In this document: in pieces, positions 1 to 11,980 of the stretch
How the letters are laid out: each line of letters opens with the position of its first letter
Numbering within the stretch: position 1 is the stretch's first letter
DNA from: Bombyx mori
Lineage: Eukaryota > Arthropoda > Insecta > Lepidoptera > Bombycidae
Reading direction: 5' to 3'
Length of the DNA: 64,000 nucleotides
Assembly: GCF_030269925.1 (NCBI RefSeq)
Contig: NC_085126.1
Coordinates: 1,056,501-1,120,500, forward strand
Notes under the pieces: generated by a model
What the model saw: only the letters and a program-made list of their open reading frames with translations
What the model was told of the DNA's origin: nothing
The model's database searches: none
Position numbers and translations under genes: made by a program

Positions 1-122
1 CAGTAGCTAGTATAATAACGTGCTCTTATTTTAATCATTAAATGTGTCACCCAAAACAAGTTTGATCTTTATTATAGATGCCGTCTTGAACAAGTTTCGT
101 GAACGTCCTTGCTATCTATTTG

Positions 123-302
123 AAGCAGTAATGCGTTTCGGTTTGAAGGGTGGGGCAGCCGTTGTAACTATACTGAGAGACCTTAGAACTTATATCTCAA
201 GGTGTGTGGCGCATTTACGTTGTAGATGTATATGGGCTCCAGTAACCACTTCACACCAGGTGGGCTGTGAACTCGTCCACAGATCTAAGTAATAAAAAAT
301 AT
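123..302 (+). mobile_element. Bm1 SINE, 3' part
   Basis: aagcagtaatgcgtttcggt through gtgaactcgtccacagatct and an A-rich tail; tRNA head absent. Confidence 0.85.
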
Positions 303-1924
303 ATATTGGATGTTGCATGGATCGCGTCAACACTGATGAAGGATGGCCTTAAATACGGTTGTTTATGTTAAACACATCAATCTACCAAGTCTCTATGATA
401 GGAATTCTTTGCTGTTTCAAACTAGGCATTTCATTAAATAGCAAATTTTATTATAGTCCCTGTAACGGGTCGTCTTACAGATAAAATTACATCACTTGTT
501 TACTGTCCTCAAGTTTATTGTACAGAAAAAAACGTGAGACGTAAATACAGAAGGAAAGTGGGGGTTAATTATGTAAAGACATTTAAATAGATGTTGTAAT
601 TTTATATTAATGTTAAAAAATTAACAGCCAGAAGGACGGTTTAGAATACATTAAGCTCATAGTTTTATCCAGAGAGACAGATAAACAATTGCCTACGATT
701 ATAGATGATGATTTTACTGGTGGTAGGACCTCTTGTGAGTCCTATTTCTGCCGTGAAGCAGTAATGCGTTACGGTTTGAAGGGCGGGGCAGCCGTTGTAA
801 CTATATCGAAACCCTAGAACTCATATCTCAAGGTGGGTGGCGGCATTTACGTTGTAGATGTCTATAGACTCCGGTAACCACTTACCACCAGGTGGTCTAT
901 GAGCTCGCCCACACATATATGCATTAAAAAAGAATATTCAGTTGATGGAAATCTCAAAATCTCATCTCTTAATATAATAAAACAATTTTCCATAAAGGTC
1001 ATGTGGATTTTAATTACATACCAAATAGATCAACTTTGATTTTTAAATTTACTCTTGTTATGACCCCATCTCATAGATATGATAATCTGAGTCCCACCAT
1101 CTTCAGACGTCTATGTATCACACAACCAAATGTGCAACTATAATTGTAATAGCGATTGCGATTGTCATTATAATTTATAATACTCCATTAGGATGATGTA
1201 TCATAGCTTTGGTCTAGAAAACTGAACTGAACATCTGTAATAGATTTGGATCTAATCCAATTGATCTATTTATGACATTCTTATCTTGTTTAGACCAAGA
1301 CCTTTTTGTCTTAAAGTAATTTCTTTGGTTTTATTGTTATCGGGATATTTTATCCATTTAATGTTTTCAATAATATGTGTCTTCAAAACTAACTATAAAA
1401 TTCCATTTGATTTCTAAGCGCCCTTAGTTTATTGGAGTACTTGAGGTATGGTACCACCCGTAATAAAATCAGGGATTGGTGCTATCTTCCTAGATAGATA
1501 GGTTAAGTAGGGTAAGTATGTTTTGTAAGTAGTTTCATAGTAGACCAAAGTCTCTTCTAAATCGGTTTCTAGTCTGGTGACTATACTGAAGACCAGACAA
1601 TAAAAATTGGGTCTCTATACGAAAAATTGGATCGGATCCAAATGTTTTCTTTCCTTGATTCCCTATCCAGAAAACAAAGAGAGGGTCCTTCAAAATCACA
1701 AAACACACCAAGATATCACAGCTTAAACAAGCGGTCCTGTTAAAGATATGCAAAGCTTTCATTCAGAGGACATTTTCAATTTAACTTGTCCAAAATACGA
1801 GAGCCCTTGAATGGAGATCAAGTTAAACTGGAAAACCGGAATACTGTGGAACACAATATTGGTATAGTCTCGAAATTTCTAAGAAATGGAATCAAAAATT
1901 AATTACAATTCTTTTTTTTTTGGA
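303..1924. other. Unassigned AT-rich DNA
   Basis: Apart from the Bm1 copy at 717-931 I see no exon, RNA gene or recognisable repeat here. Confidence 0.5.
717..931 (+). mobile_element. Bm1 SINE, 3' part
   Basis: ctggtggtaggacctcttgt to the A tail; a short deletion removes the 'gcacgggtaggtaccacc' block. Confidence 0.85.
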
Positions 1925-2139
1925 TTAAAGGATTACTGGTGGCCCGGAGGCCTTTCCAGTTTCACCAGGACAGGTGGGCGAGCAAAAGCTCAGCCAGGAG
2001 GGGTGGGATTTGCTAACAGGGCCCGAGCGCCTCCGAAAGAGACCTAACAACTCAAGAGCAGCTGCTTCGCGAATGAATCTACTACCGGATCGGAATCGCG
2101 ACCCGCTGAGAAGATCCGGCGAGAAACTCAGCAAACTGA
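1925..2139 (-). mobile_element. LINE-C 3' region
   Basis: Contains ctactaccggatcggaatcg and gagaagatccggcgagaaac. Open frames here are shadows of this noncoding end. LINE-B follows. Confidence 0.7.
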
Positions 2140-2268
2140 TTTTTTTTATTTTTTTTATTGCCCTTGTAGGCAGACGAGCATACGGCCCACCTGATGGTGA
2201 GTGGTTACCGTCGCCCATGGACTTCAGCAATGCCAGGGGCAGAGCCAAGCCGCTGCCTACCGCTAAAT
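2140..2268 (-). mobile_element. LINE-B 3' end
   Basis: Poly-T, then tgcccttgtaggcagacgag to aagccgctgcctaccgct. Confidence 0.8.
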
Positions 2269-2541
2269 GATTCTTGGGTTAGGTTGCACGTCGAACTCTT
2301 TGTCGAGTTCGACCAAATTCTTAAGTCTCCTGGTGTCGTAAGCGATGTCTAACTATTATAATATGTAGTGTTTTCTCTACCACAGGACTTATGTTGCTGA
2401 GAAAGTCTGGCAAGGAAATACCAAAATACATATTTATCAAATGCGTAAAAAAAAAACACGCAACAAACTTATTGATTTCGTTATATTTTTATAAAGTAAA
2501 AAGTAAGGTAGGTTTCAAATTCTTTTTGAGTAACATTCTGT

Positions 2542-2945
2542 ACTTTTTTGGCGGGAACGCGAGGAGTGAAGTTGTGTGATTTGTTTTATTTTGTCTATTT
2601 AGTGTTTGTTCAGGTTTAAATGTGTAATAATGGTGGTTTATTAACTGTTTAATATCTGTGAAAGTGCACAAATGTGGGTAAATGAAACAAAGCCGCTGGA
2701 CGTCACTTCTCGGGATCCTCCAAAAAGTCCAATGAAAAAGTCTCAGTAGATGACCACAATTTTACTGAAATTATATTTCATCCCATATCGTCTCATCTCA
2801 TTTCATTTGATTTCATCCCAGTTGATTAATGTCTCAAATTAATCATCTTGATTCCATTTCATCATTTTTCATAGAAATAAGAAAATAAATTAAAATAAGA
2901 CATGACTTAAAGGTCTTACCAGGTCGTAAAATCCCATAAAAAAAA
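2542..2945 (+). mobile_element. Element G, full copy (~404 bp retroposon)
   Basis: Starts ACTTTTTTGGCGGGAACGCG and ends in an A tract. It is flanked by a 13-bp target duplication agtaacattctgt (2529-2541, 2946-2958). Contains a short ORF MWVNETKPLDVTSR at 2674 ending in TAG. No tRNA A/B boxes seen; probably an internally deleted LINE joining a 5' UTR/ORF1 start to a 3' UTR. Confidence 0.75.
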
Positions 2946-3699
2946 AGTAACATTCTGTTAAAAACATCTATAGGTATGCCCAGTCGCATAACATACCACG
3001 AGTAATTCTGTGTTTTAGCACTCAGCACAACAATATAGCTTTGCTTCATAGCTTATTGAAATACTTACTACAGCACACAGAAGTACCAACCCGATAATTT
3101 GATAGCCAGTTTCACAAATATTATGTGTACGTTTTATTTGGCAATATTTTTCGGGTCCAACAAGTTGGCCCCTCGTCTCCCTCTCAACAAATTAGTTAAC
3201 AGAACTCTGTTGTTAACTATCTCCCTTCGTTCCGCTGGACTTCCCCCCTTATCGGGATAAAGTCTACATTTTCTCCTGTTAGGGTTGACACAACAAAGTT
3301 ACTTAGGAGGATTATTATTTTTTATTTATTTATACTATTATTTCAGTTTTTTTTTAAACCATAACATTTTGTAAGTAACGATTTCTTATAATCTGTTAGT
3401 AACTTAAATAATCTAACACATAACTATCATTACATACATTTTATATCATTACATTTGTTTTTGTTTTATTATTATTATTATTTTATTTATTTTTTTCCTT
3501 CCAAATGCCTGCTGCAAAGGCTATTAATCAGCAGTCCCTCGATCTTGCTCGTTATGATTTTCAGAAGACTGTTGCCACTGTCTCTGACTCGACGCAATTA
3601 TTTACGAACAGATTCACGAATAGCAAACTGTCACACAAGTAGGTTTTTTTTCCCTACCTAATTACCGGTAGCCCCGACGAAGTAAGCCCCGAAGAAGCG

Positions 3700-3826
3700 A
3701 ACTCACGGAACTCAGCTTTAAAGAATTATCTAACATCTACCCCTAGCAAGAATAATGCCTTGCAAAATCTACCACCGGATCAGAATCAAGACCTACTGAG
3801 AAAATCTGGTGAGAAACTCAGTTGGT
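3700..3826 (-). mobile_element. LINE-C 3' region, diverged
   Basis: Reads aatctaccaccggatcagaa and gagaaactcagttgg with several changes. Confidence 0.65.
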
Positions 3827-3961
3827 CATAAGCAATAGCTGGATGACTACCGCTCCGGAGACTACTAACTGTTAAAATAAAGTTGAAATTGCAATCGGAA
3901 CATTCCACACATTACAAGCGTAAAATGTTAATACATACACACTATACCACATATACATAGG

Positions 3962-4300
3962 CTTAAGAAAACTATTAAAGAACATCTGTGCAATAAAGCT
4001 TACTATAAAGTCAATGATTATCTAGAAGATTGCACAAAGTGGGAATGAGTTGCTCGCTCCGAGCATTTCAATATTGCAATAATTGTTACGTTATAATACT
4101 CATTGTAAAAATGTATATTTAAAAAAAAAACTAATATTTAAAAAAAATAAGACATGCTCGCTGAATTTCTTGCCAGTTCTTCTCAGAACAGAGGTCAGTT
4201 TTTGTGAATTAGCGATAGTTCTTTCGACGTTCAACAAGTATGTACTTTCATTTATGTTGAATATTTTTTTTTTATTTGATTTGATTTGATTTGATTTAAT
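3962..4300 (+). mobile_element. LINE-D 3' end with (TTTGA)n tail
   Basis: Carries the polymerase C terminus YYKVNDYLEDCTKWE-stop (about 4002-4048), a 3' UTR and a tail of gattt repeats. Confidence 0.7.
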
Positions 4301-4700
4301 TGCATTAATAAGAATTGTTTTATAAAGGTTAAATAAGAAAAAAGTTTTTAAAAAAAATCAGAAAGGGCCTACCCTAGTCTCGTCCACTCGACCGCCTAAT
4401 TGGGAGCTCATTCATAGCTACACTGTAGATATTAAACGCGCTATTTTGTTTGTTTAATTTCGTATTTTGTGATTTTTTGCAAGATTTTGTTTTTCTTTAT
4501 TAGTGGGTGCATTGATATCATAAGTCTGTCTATCAAATAAAATTCCGACGGAGGTCAAAGATGGTGCCAAGCTGCAAATAGTGTCCTAGAAGCTCACTTT
4601 GGAGCCAATTAAATATTGGGAGATTGAATTCGTTCCGTAATCTAATGGTTTCAAGTGAGATTCGAAAACTGTCGTGTATACAAGGTTTAATTATTTATTT

Positions 4701-4797
4701 CCTACCTAAGCTGATGGTCTTGAGAGACCATTTCAGTGTAGCCTTAACTAGTAGGTGAGCTCACGGGGCTCAAACCTGACGTCGATGTTAACACCAA
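4701..4797 (-). mobile_element. LINE-C 3' end fragment
   Basis: cctacctaagctgatggtct to ggggctcaaacctgacgtc. Confidence 0.7.
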
Positions 4798-5070
4798 TCA
4801 CCAAGTATGTATATTGGTATAAAAAACAAATAGTTATTTCACATTATATCTATTTATTGTATGTATATATTTTCTATAATAATATATTCCTAATATTAGT
4901 ATATCGCAACATGCCTACTATATCTTTATTTTTTCCAGAATTTCTGCAAATTAAACGGTGGTCTAGAAGAGATTCTTTTTAGCGTTAAGACCGAGACAGA
5001 AGATTGTACAAATGTATCTGGTTGTTGATTTTTTTTAAGTTAATTGTATTTTTTCTATTTTGGTATAAAG

Positions 5071-5112
5071 TGTATTCTCTCTTTCTTCTCTCTCTCTCTC
5101 TCTCTCTCTCTT
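5071..5112 (+). repeat. (TC)n microsatellite
   Basis: A run of tc dinucleotides with a few interruptions. Confidence 0.9.
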
Positions 5113-5617
5113 ACGTCTCTGAAAGTGGCTACCGTCACTTAAGCCCTTATTTGATTCTTGAAAGACCTAGCTTCGGATCCGTGTATTCGTTTTAAAGGAA
5201 ATGAAAAAGAGTTATAAATGGGCGTATCTGAAAATCCCGTCTAACTTCACTCAATCAAACGCCTGATCACTAGGCCGGTGTCATTTCGACGCGCTTATTA
5301 CTGCCCCCCGATGTCCACTAGGGAATGTCATTAAAAGCTCGATCACGTAGCATCGACTTCGCTTTCCTTTAGCTTTGGAGGATGTATTAATTAAGAACCT
5401 CATATGATATTAGCTCTTGCGACGTGCAATCTAAAGGTGAAATTCGCGTGCTTGTGATAGGGAAAAGTGCAAGATATTCGGTTTCGTGATACGGTCATCT
5501 GCTCTGAGTTCTCTTGTCTTTGGGTTTCGTGTACAAGGTCAAATTGTGGATCTTTAATTAGGAATAATAACACGAAAACTCTATAAAAGTCACGTGTAGA
5601 CTGAGAACTGATCTATA

Positions 5618-6209
5618 TCTATACTAATATTATAAAGAGGAAAGATTTGTTTGTTTGTTTGTTTCGAATAGGCTCCGAAACTACTGGACCGATTTGAAAT
5701 ATTCTTTTTCCATTAGAAGCCGACATTGCCCCTGATGAACATAGGCTACTTTTTAAAAAAAAAAAAGTGTGTGTGTCCGCTCCGACGCACGACTGGAGTT
5801 TACTGGATATAAAAAATTAAACGAAACAATACAAGAAATAGTTCTATATTACGACAACACGATACACTACAGATTATTAACAAATTAACGAGACACAAAA
5901 CAAACGACTAACAAATATATGAAAATACAATAATGAGAGAAACGCGCGATCAGTACGAGGCTTTGTGGCGGACTGCCGGCGCAGCAGCCCGGCGTCACCT
6001 GCGATAACGCATTTCGTGTGACATGCGCAATCAGGCGCATAACGCATTTCGTGTGACATGCTAGTACGATTTTGGTCCCCATAATTTTCATACCCCGGGC
6101 CTATATATGTAAATCGATTCTAAAGGAGTAAACTCCAAAAAAAAAAAAATATTTTTTTGGTTTCATGTGTGTTTTAATGTTTCCGAAGCGAAGCCAGGGG
6201 GGTCGCTAG
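5618..6209 (+). mobile_element. Helitron-type element, non-autonomous
   Basis: Starts TCTATACTAATATTATAAAG after A and ends GGTCGCTAG before T, the A|TC...CTRR|T signature. It contains a (TTTG)n run near the start and a GC-rich 3' part with gaagcgaagcc. Noncoding. Confidence 0.7.
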
Positions 6210-6315
6210 TATTAATATAGATTTGTTATTGGTTCATTGATTATTTAAAAATATAAAAAAGCTACAATCAAGACATACAAGAATTGATTGAGATGATTCA
6301 ATCATCTCGTTTTTA

Positions 6316-6866
6316 CCATCGCACCGCCCGCCACCAGAGCAGAGTTAACTACACTACCTGGAACCACTGCGTTCATCCACAGTGCGGTTCCAGAGATCAT
6401 TTTTGCCACGCACCATCCAGGAATTTGGAATGAACTCCCCTCCACGGTTTTTCCCAAACGCTATGATATGCCCTTCTTCAAATGAGGCTTGTGAAGAGTA
6501 CTTTTTTTTTTTTTATTGCCTAGGTATGTTGACGAGCTCACAGCCCACCTGGTGTTAAGTGGTTACTGGAACCCATAGACATCTACAACGTAAATGCGCC
6601 ACACACCTTGAGATATGAGGTCTAAGGTCTATAGTTACAACGGCTACCCCACCCTTCAAACCGAAACGCATTACTGCTTCACGGCAGAAATAGGCGGGGT
6701 GATGGTACCTACCCGTGCGGACTCACAAGAGGTCCTACCACCAGTACTTAACAGTAGACAGCGGCTTAGCTCTGCCCCTGGCATCGCTGAAGTCCATGGG
6801 CGACGGTAACCACTCACCATCAAGTGGGCCGTATGCTAGTCTGCCTACAAGGGCAATAAAAAAAAA
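6316..6866 (+). mobile_element. LINE-B 3' end, split by Bm1
   Basis: Left piece 6316-6502 (ccacggtttttcccaaacgc, cttcttcaaatgaggcttgt), right piece 6749-6866 (acagcggcttagctctgccc to gggcaataaaaaaaa). Confidence 0.83.
6503..6748 (-). mobile_element. Bm1 SINE nested in a LINE-B end
   Basis: Poly-T start, gacgagctcacagcccacct to gaggtcctaccaccag. It splits LINE-B at gagagtac|ttaac. Confidence 0.85.
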
Positions 6867-8081
6867 TACAAAGCGGTATCGCTACAACAACATCGCCATA
6901 ACGCGTATTTCCTATGAGAACAGTTTTCAAGGAAAAGCGGTATTTTTTTTGGTCGTCTATAAGGTATTCCTCTGCGGCTTATTTCCTTCCTCGAAGATGA
7001 CATTAGAGCAATTGTTGTTTTGTATTTTAAGCAGTATAAGAGTCAGGGACGTTCCGAGATAACGAAAATGAAACTCAATTTCATTGGATTTCAGATATTT
7101 GTCGAAACATACTTTGCAAGTAAAATAGGTGTTTCGGCGTAACTTTAATTTTATTAGATCTTTGATGTGGGAGTTCAAAATGAAACGGCTTCGTGGTAAT
7201 GAACAGTGTTGTAATTTAAAAAAAAAATATATACTTTAATGTAATAAAACAAAATGTTGCCACTTTATAAACAATGATTGTAAAATAAGGGCGGTGCCAG
7301 ACACGACAATAGGTTTTCAATAAATTTAATTTTAACCATAAGAGAAAAATAATTGAGCTGGTTAGTCTATCTAAAAACTAAAATTATCTCAAATCCTGGT
7401 AGTCTTTAAATTATTTCACTTTCACCACTTCTTTGATTTGTGTTACTTTTTTCAATCTATTGGAAAGTCTTCAATTTGGTGAAAACTATTTTGAAATCGA
7501 ATTGAATCGAAACATATCTGATTTAGGACGAGTGAAGAGGTCTCGGAACTATCATCGTTTTGTGCTGCGCAATCTCTTTCTACCGTCCTCCTCGCGTCGT
7601 TTTCCTCATTACTGAGGGTCGAGACTCCCCCGCTGCATCAGTTTCTCCCATACGACTTCCCTCCATCTGCCGCGATCCTTTGCTTCATGAAGGGCATTAT
7701 GGAAATTGATGCTCAGAGAAGATCGTACTTGGTCCGACCATCTCGTGGGACTGCGTCCTCTGGGACGTTTGCCATCTACCTTTCCTGTCACCATCAGCTG
7801 TTCCAGATTGTGACCCTCTTTACGAGCAATTGACCCTCTTTACGAGCAATAACTTTCTACCGTAGTGGACTGTATGATTAGGATAGGCAAGGAACTTGAT
7901 AAATAAACTCGCGAGAATTGCACGTATAAAATTTTTTGTATTTTAGAAATTTTATAAATCGCGTACAATAGCACGGATGAAAAGAGAATTGACAAAACTA
8001 AGGACATTCCAAAATTCAAATTCAAATGTAATGTCAGAAATCACAACGAAAACAATAAAAAAGGTTTTATACCAATTTTGT
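6867..8081. other. Unassigned AT-rich DNA
   Basis: Holds only the LINE tail at 7573-7800; 7809-7850 has a 20-bp direct duplication (ttgaccctctttacgagcaa). Confidence 0.5.
7573..7800 (-). pseudogene. LINE polymerase C-terminal tail
   Basis: Encodes MVTGKVDGKRPRGRSPTRWS and GRWREVVWEKLMQRGSLDPQ-stop, the conserved tail of insect non-LTR polymerases; the frame is intact over this stretch. Confidence 0.78.
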
Positions 8082-8097
8082 TGGGTTTCCAACATCT

Positions 8098-8474
8098 TGA
8101 CCGGCCATGGTTGTTTTGGCCGGTACCTTTTCAAAATAGCCGGAAGGGAGCCGACGGCGCAGTGCCACCACTGCGCGGACCGCGACGAGGAAGACACAGC
8201 GGAACACACATTGGCGCGTTGCTCTGGATTTGACGAGCAACGCGCCGCCCTCGTCGCGGTCATAGGAGAGGACCTCTCGCTGCCGCGCGTCGTGGCTACG
8301 ATGCTCGGCAGCGACGCGTCCTGGAAGGCGATGCTCGACTTCTGCGAGTCCACCATCTCGCAGAAGGAGGCGGCGGAGCGAGAGAGGGAGAGCTCTTCCC
8401 TTTCCGCACCGATCCGTCGCCGTCGAGCCGGGGGCCGGAGGCGGGAATACGCCCGTACGTCCCGGCCCCTGTAG
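8098..8474 (+). pseudogene. C-terminal end of R1-clade LINE ORF2 (truncated)
   Basis: In frame from LTGHGCFGRYLFKIAGREPT through a CCHC motif (CHHC...H...C in CHHCADRDEEDTAEHTLARC) to AMLDFCESTISQKEAAERE and a stop. The CCHC and 'EDTAEHTL' are typical of R1-clade polymerases. The N-terminal endonuclease and RT domains are absent. Confidence 0.85.
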
Positions 8475-9014
8475 GTGGCGGCCTCCCCCCGGTGAAGGTC
8501 AAGGGGCGACCTGAGGGGGTGAGGCCGCGCGGCGCGCTACCAGCACTCTAGCGCGCTGCCGTGGAGTGAATAGAGCGACCGGTCGACGGTGTATCGCGTC
8601 CCGACCCGGCAGGCTGGTTCTGGTCCAGCGGGGTATTCCGGGACACCAGCGGCACCGTCTGGGCGGCCCGACGGGCTGCCGTACCGAGACGGCCGACGTT
8701 TCAGAGCCTTCGATTCGCCTCGAAGGCTCCGTCGGCTGGGCGTCCTTGGGGTGAGCCGCGCCGTCTGGTTGTAGTGTTGACCGCGGTAGCCCCCCTACCT
8801 CATCCGGGTTCTGACCTCGGAGGGGATCGGACGTCGGGTGTAAGAGTGCAGAGGAGTCGTTTAGTGGGTGGGCTCTAAAATCCTTGGGCCCGCGGTCTGC
8901 TCACAACACCATGCAGATCGTTGAGTCTCACATACCCCGCGCGCCCCTTTTGCGCGGGGACCTCGTAGGAGGTTCGGCCCTCTACCCGAAAAAAAAAAAA
9001 AAAAAAAAAAAAAA
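8098..9014 (+). mobile_element. R1-like LINE, 5'-truncated, with target duplication
   Basis: A 917-bp insertion ending in a ~24-base A tract. It is flanked by tgggtttccaacatct at 8082-8097 and 9015-9030 (16 bp). Contains the open C-terminal part of an R1-clade polymerase and a GC-rich 3' UTR. The intact frame and perfect duplication suggest a young insertion. Confidence 0.88.
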
Positions 9015-9509
9015 TGGGTTTCCAACATCTACTACTGCCACAATGTCGAAAGACAATGGATTTATCAGCCGTCCTGCGACAGATCAGCCACTAAAACAGC
9101 CACTAAAAGCGTATTTATAACAAAACAAACGTATAGCCAAATTCTTTTTTAGACTATTTAAAAAAAAAATTGTGTTCGAAAAGGCTAGTGGGAATACAAA
9201 ATTTCCATATTTAGGCCGATCCGTAGCAGCCCCTCTAAGAGGAGAAAGAGAAAATTATTTTTCTGAAATTTCGGAATTTCTCGGCATCGTTTCTTAGAAG
9301 TCCAATTTTTTTTCAGCCTTGACCCATTTCCGTGAATTCCGCTAGTCTAAGTCGGAAGAGGCGAGTTTGCCAGCACCGAGCTCGTAATGTGTGAAGCCTC
9401 AATCTGTGCCCGTGAATACTGAATGAAGGCGGTGACCATGATGAACGGACCCGACTGTAATACTGACAGCTCCTTCCCAGATAAAATCTGGCTTCACCAC
9501 AAAATTAGC

Positions 9510-9735
9510 AAGGTACCTCAGGCACCGGTCATCGTCCTCGTCGAACCCTCAGACAACCTCAGACTGAGTTTCTCGCCGGATCTTCTCAGTGGCTTTTGCT
9601 AGGGTTCGTGTTAGCAACGTCGTCAGGTTTGAGCCCCGTGAGGTCACCTACTAATTAATTAAGTTTACGCTGAAATAGCCTCTCAATGCTCTCAATTTAG
9701 GGAGGAGAAAAAAACAAAAAAAAACAAAAAAAACA
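9510..9735 (+). mobile_element. LINE-C 3' end
   Basis: ggtacctcaggcaccggtca, gtttctcgccggatcttctc, tgagccccgtgaggtcacct and an A-rich tail. Confidence 0.75.
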
Positions 9736-11045
9736 GCTTAAGTTAAAATATCACCAACACAGATGTTGTGAAAGCTTAAAAAAATTACAATGTTGTGTCA
9801 GTATTAATTATTGAGTCAAAACGCTTTAGCTGACCTCAATATTATGACTATAAAAATCATCGCGATATTTTTGATTGCCACCCTACAGCGTCATCCACAT
9901 TTTTACCTCCAGCGACCTACCGCCTCATGGTTACACATATTATGTATATATGTATGGTGTCAAGACACGATAGACATTTACATCAACCACAAAATTTATA
10001 ACATGAAAGTGTTGATCTATTTTATCTGTGAAAACTATAAAAATGTCACCCAAATTTACCTTACAAGGGATGGTAGCAAAACCTGAGAAAAGCGGGGTCG
10101 CAGTCCGACATTTTAGGATTAAAGGCCCTATCACCATTTTAACAACTATCACCATTTTGATCCTCGCTAATTCACACAGCACGACTATACGAAACCACTA
10201 AGCCACATGACTCACGATATTAATTCGCAGTCGAAGCGTCTAGTAGATATTTTTTATATCATGACTCATCAATATTCAATGTACCGAATAGAGTAACACA
10301 GAAGATCGTTTCTCTCCGCAGACAGGACTTATCGATTTTGAATTTAAAAACCAAATAGGGACAAAGAAAAACTCGCCTCAAATTCAGTTAAAAACTTCAA
10401 CCCAACGCTGGTGTAGCTATTAGCGAATAGAAGACAAAATCGGAACTGCCGTCAGAGCTATTTCGGAAAATCACTATGCACCATAATCACCCCCATTATC
10501 AGTGAGGCTAGACAACCCTGGTATTAAATATGTCCATATTTTGGTAAAACCAAGGAACCGGCATCTCAGCAGGAGTTTCTTGCTTTTATCGTTGAATATG
10601 CAAATGGTTATTTGAGTGGCCTAAAGGATGAGACGCATGGTAAACGCAAATCAAACAACGCGGCTATAATAGTCTTCGAATCCCGCTGATAAATCTAATG
10701 AGATGATTCTGTCAAATTATTCTATAATCTATCTAATGAGATTGTCTAATGAGTAAGTATTAAATATGTACTCACGAATTATTTCTACGATGAAGGAATA
10801 ACATCGTGTAATACTATTCAACACCACAATGTTTATAAATTTTGGGCATATTGTAAATTCGCACGGGTAGTTACAAACAGCCTGTCTACAATGAGAATAA
10901 GATCGCGGCCTCAAGTCTCAAGAGTTTATGAGGCAGTTAGACCGCAAGCTCATCTCCTCAACTAGCCCTGAAAAAACCTTTGCATGCGTCCTTCAAAGCC
11001 CCAATCAGTAAATTAAAAATCTCCATTCACGATTTTTGTTTGTTG
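9736..11045. other. Unassigned DNA
   Basis: A faint Bm1-like stretch at about 10770-10815 (acgatgaaggaataacatcg); otherwise nothing recognised. Confidence 0.45.
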
Positions 11046-11143
11046 TGTAAAAGTTAACTCAACTTTTTGCCTACGTTTGCCGCTAGTGGCGCTGTTCCAA
11101 CTGCATACAAATTTGAGTTAACTTTTACGCTATCGAGAACGTT
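11046..11143 (+). mobile_element. Hairpin MITE (copy 2, left arm truncated)
   Basis: Same family as 54622-54733; the left arm keeps only gtaaaagttaactcaa, while the right arm is full. Confidence 0.65.
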
Positions 11144-11371
11144 AAAGAACTCGCACTAAGCACACTAGTCAGAAATTATGGTATATTAGAAAAAAGTAAT
11201 AAATATTTTCACTTTTTCCATTTAATCGGGCCTCTGGAAGTTTGAGAAAATCATTGGGTGGAAATCGAAGGTAATAAAAATAAAATTCTCAATGTACCAT
11301 GCTGATCGATGTTTGGGAGTATCTACTTGTTTTTATCTCGCCAAATTCTATCTACGGGTTATCGCAAAGCT

Positions 11372-11625
11372 GTTTTTTTATTACTTAGATGTGTGGACGA
11401 GCTCACCGCCCGATGTTAAGTGGTTACCGGAGCCCATAGACATCTACAACGTAAATGCCGCCACCCACCTTGAGATACAAGTTTTAAGGTCTCAGTATAA
11501 TTACAACGGTGGCCCCAACCTTCAAACCGAAACGCATTACTGCTTCACGGCAGAAATAGGCAACGTGATGGTACCTACCCGTGCGGACTCACAAGAGGTC
11601 CTACCACCAGTAATTACGCAAATTA
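11372..11625 (-). mobile_element. Bm1 SINE, 3' part
   Basis: acttagatgtgtggacgagc to ccaccagtaattacgcaaat. Confidence 0.85.
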
Positions 11626-11841
11626 GTGACAGACCGTGTGTATAACACAACAGATTTCTTTTTTGCTTAGCGCGCTATACATGAAATGTTTTTGTTGTTA
11701 ATATAAAACACGCTGAACATTTATTATTCAAATTAAAAATTTCACGAGTATTTCGTGACGAGAATACAAATTACGTACATAGTGGCGGAAATCACACTTC
11801 CTCGGTACTAACTATAACTATACTGAGTATATAGTACTGGT

Positions 11842-11980
11842 GTAACTATACTGAGACCTTAGAACTTATATCTCAAGGTGGGTGGCGCATTTACGTTGCA
11901 GATGTCTATGGGCTTCAGTAACCACTTAACACCAGGTGGGCTGTGAGCTCGTCCACCCACATAAGCAATAAAAAAAAAAC
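11842..11980 (+). mobile_element. Bm1 SINE, 3' end
   Basis: taactatactgagaccttag to aagcaataaaaa; only the last third. Confidence 0.85.

Larger units (their letters stand above)
2959..5617. other. Mostly unassigned DNA between repeats
   Basis: Outside LINE-C, LINE-D and the (TC)n run, only AT-rich sequence; no coding signal. Confidence 0.5.

Noticed and set aside
1925..2270. Overlapping ~100-codon frames on both strands
   Set aside because: They run through LINE-C and LINE-B noncoding 3' ends.
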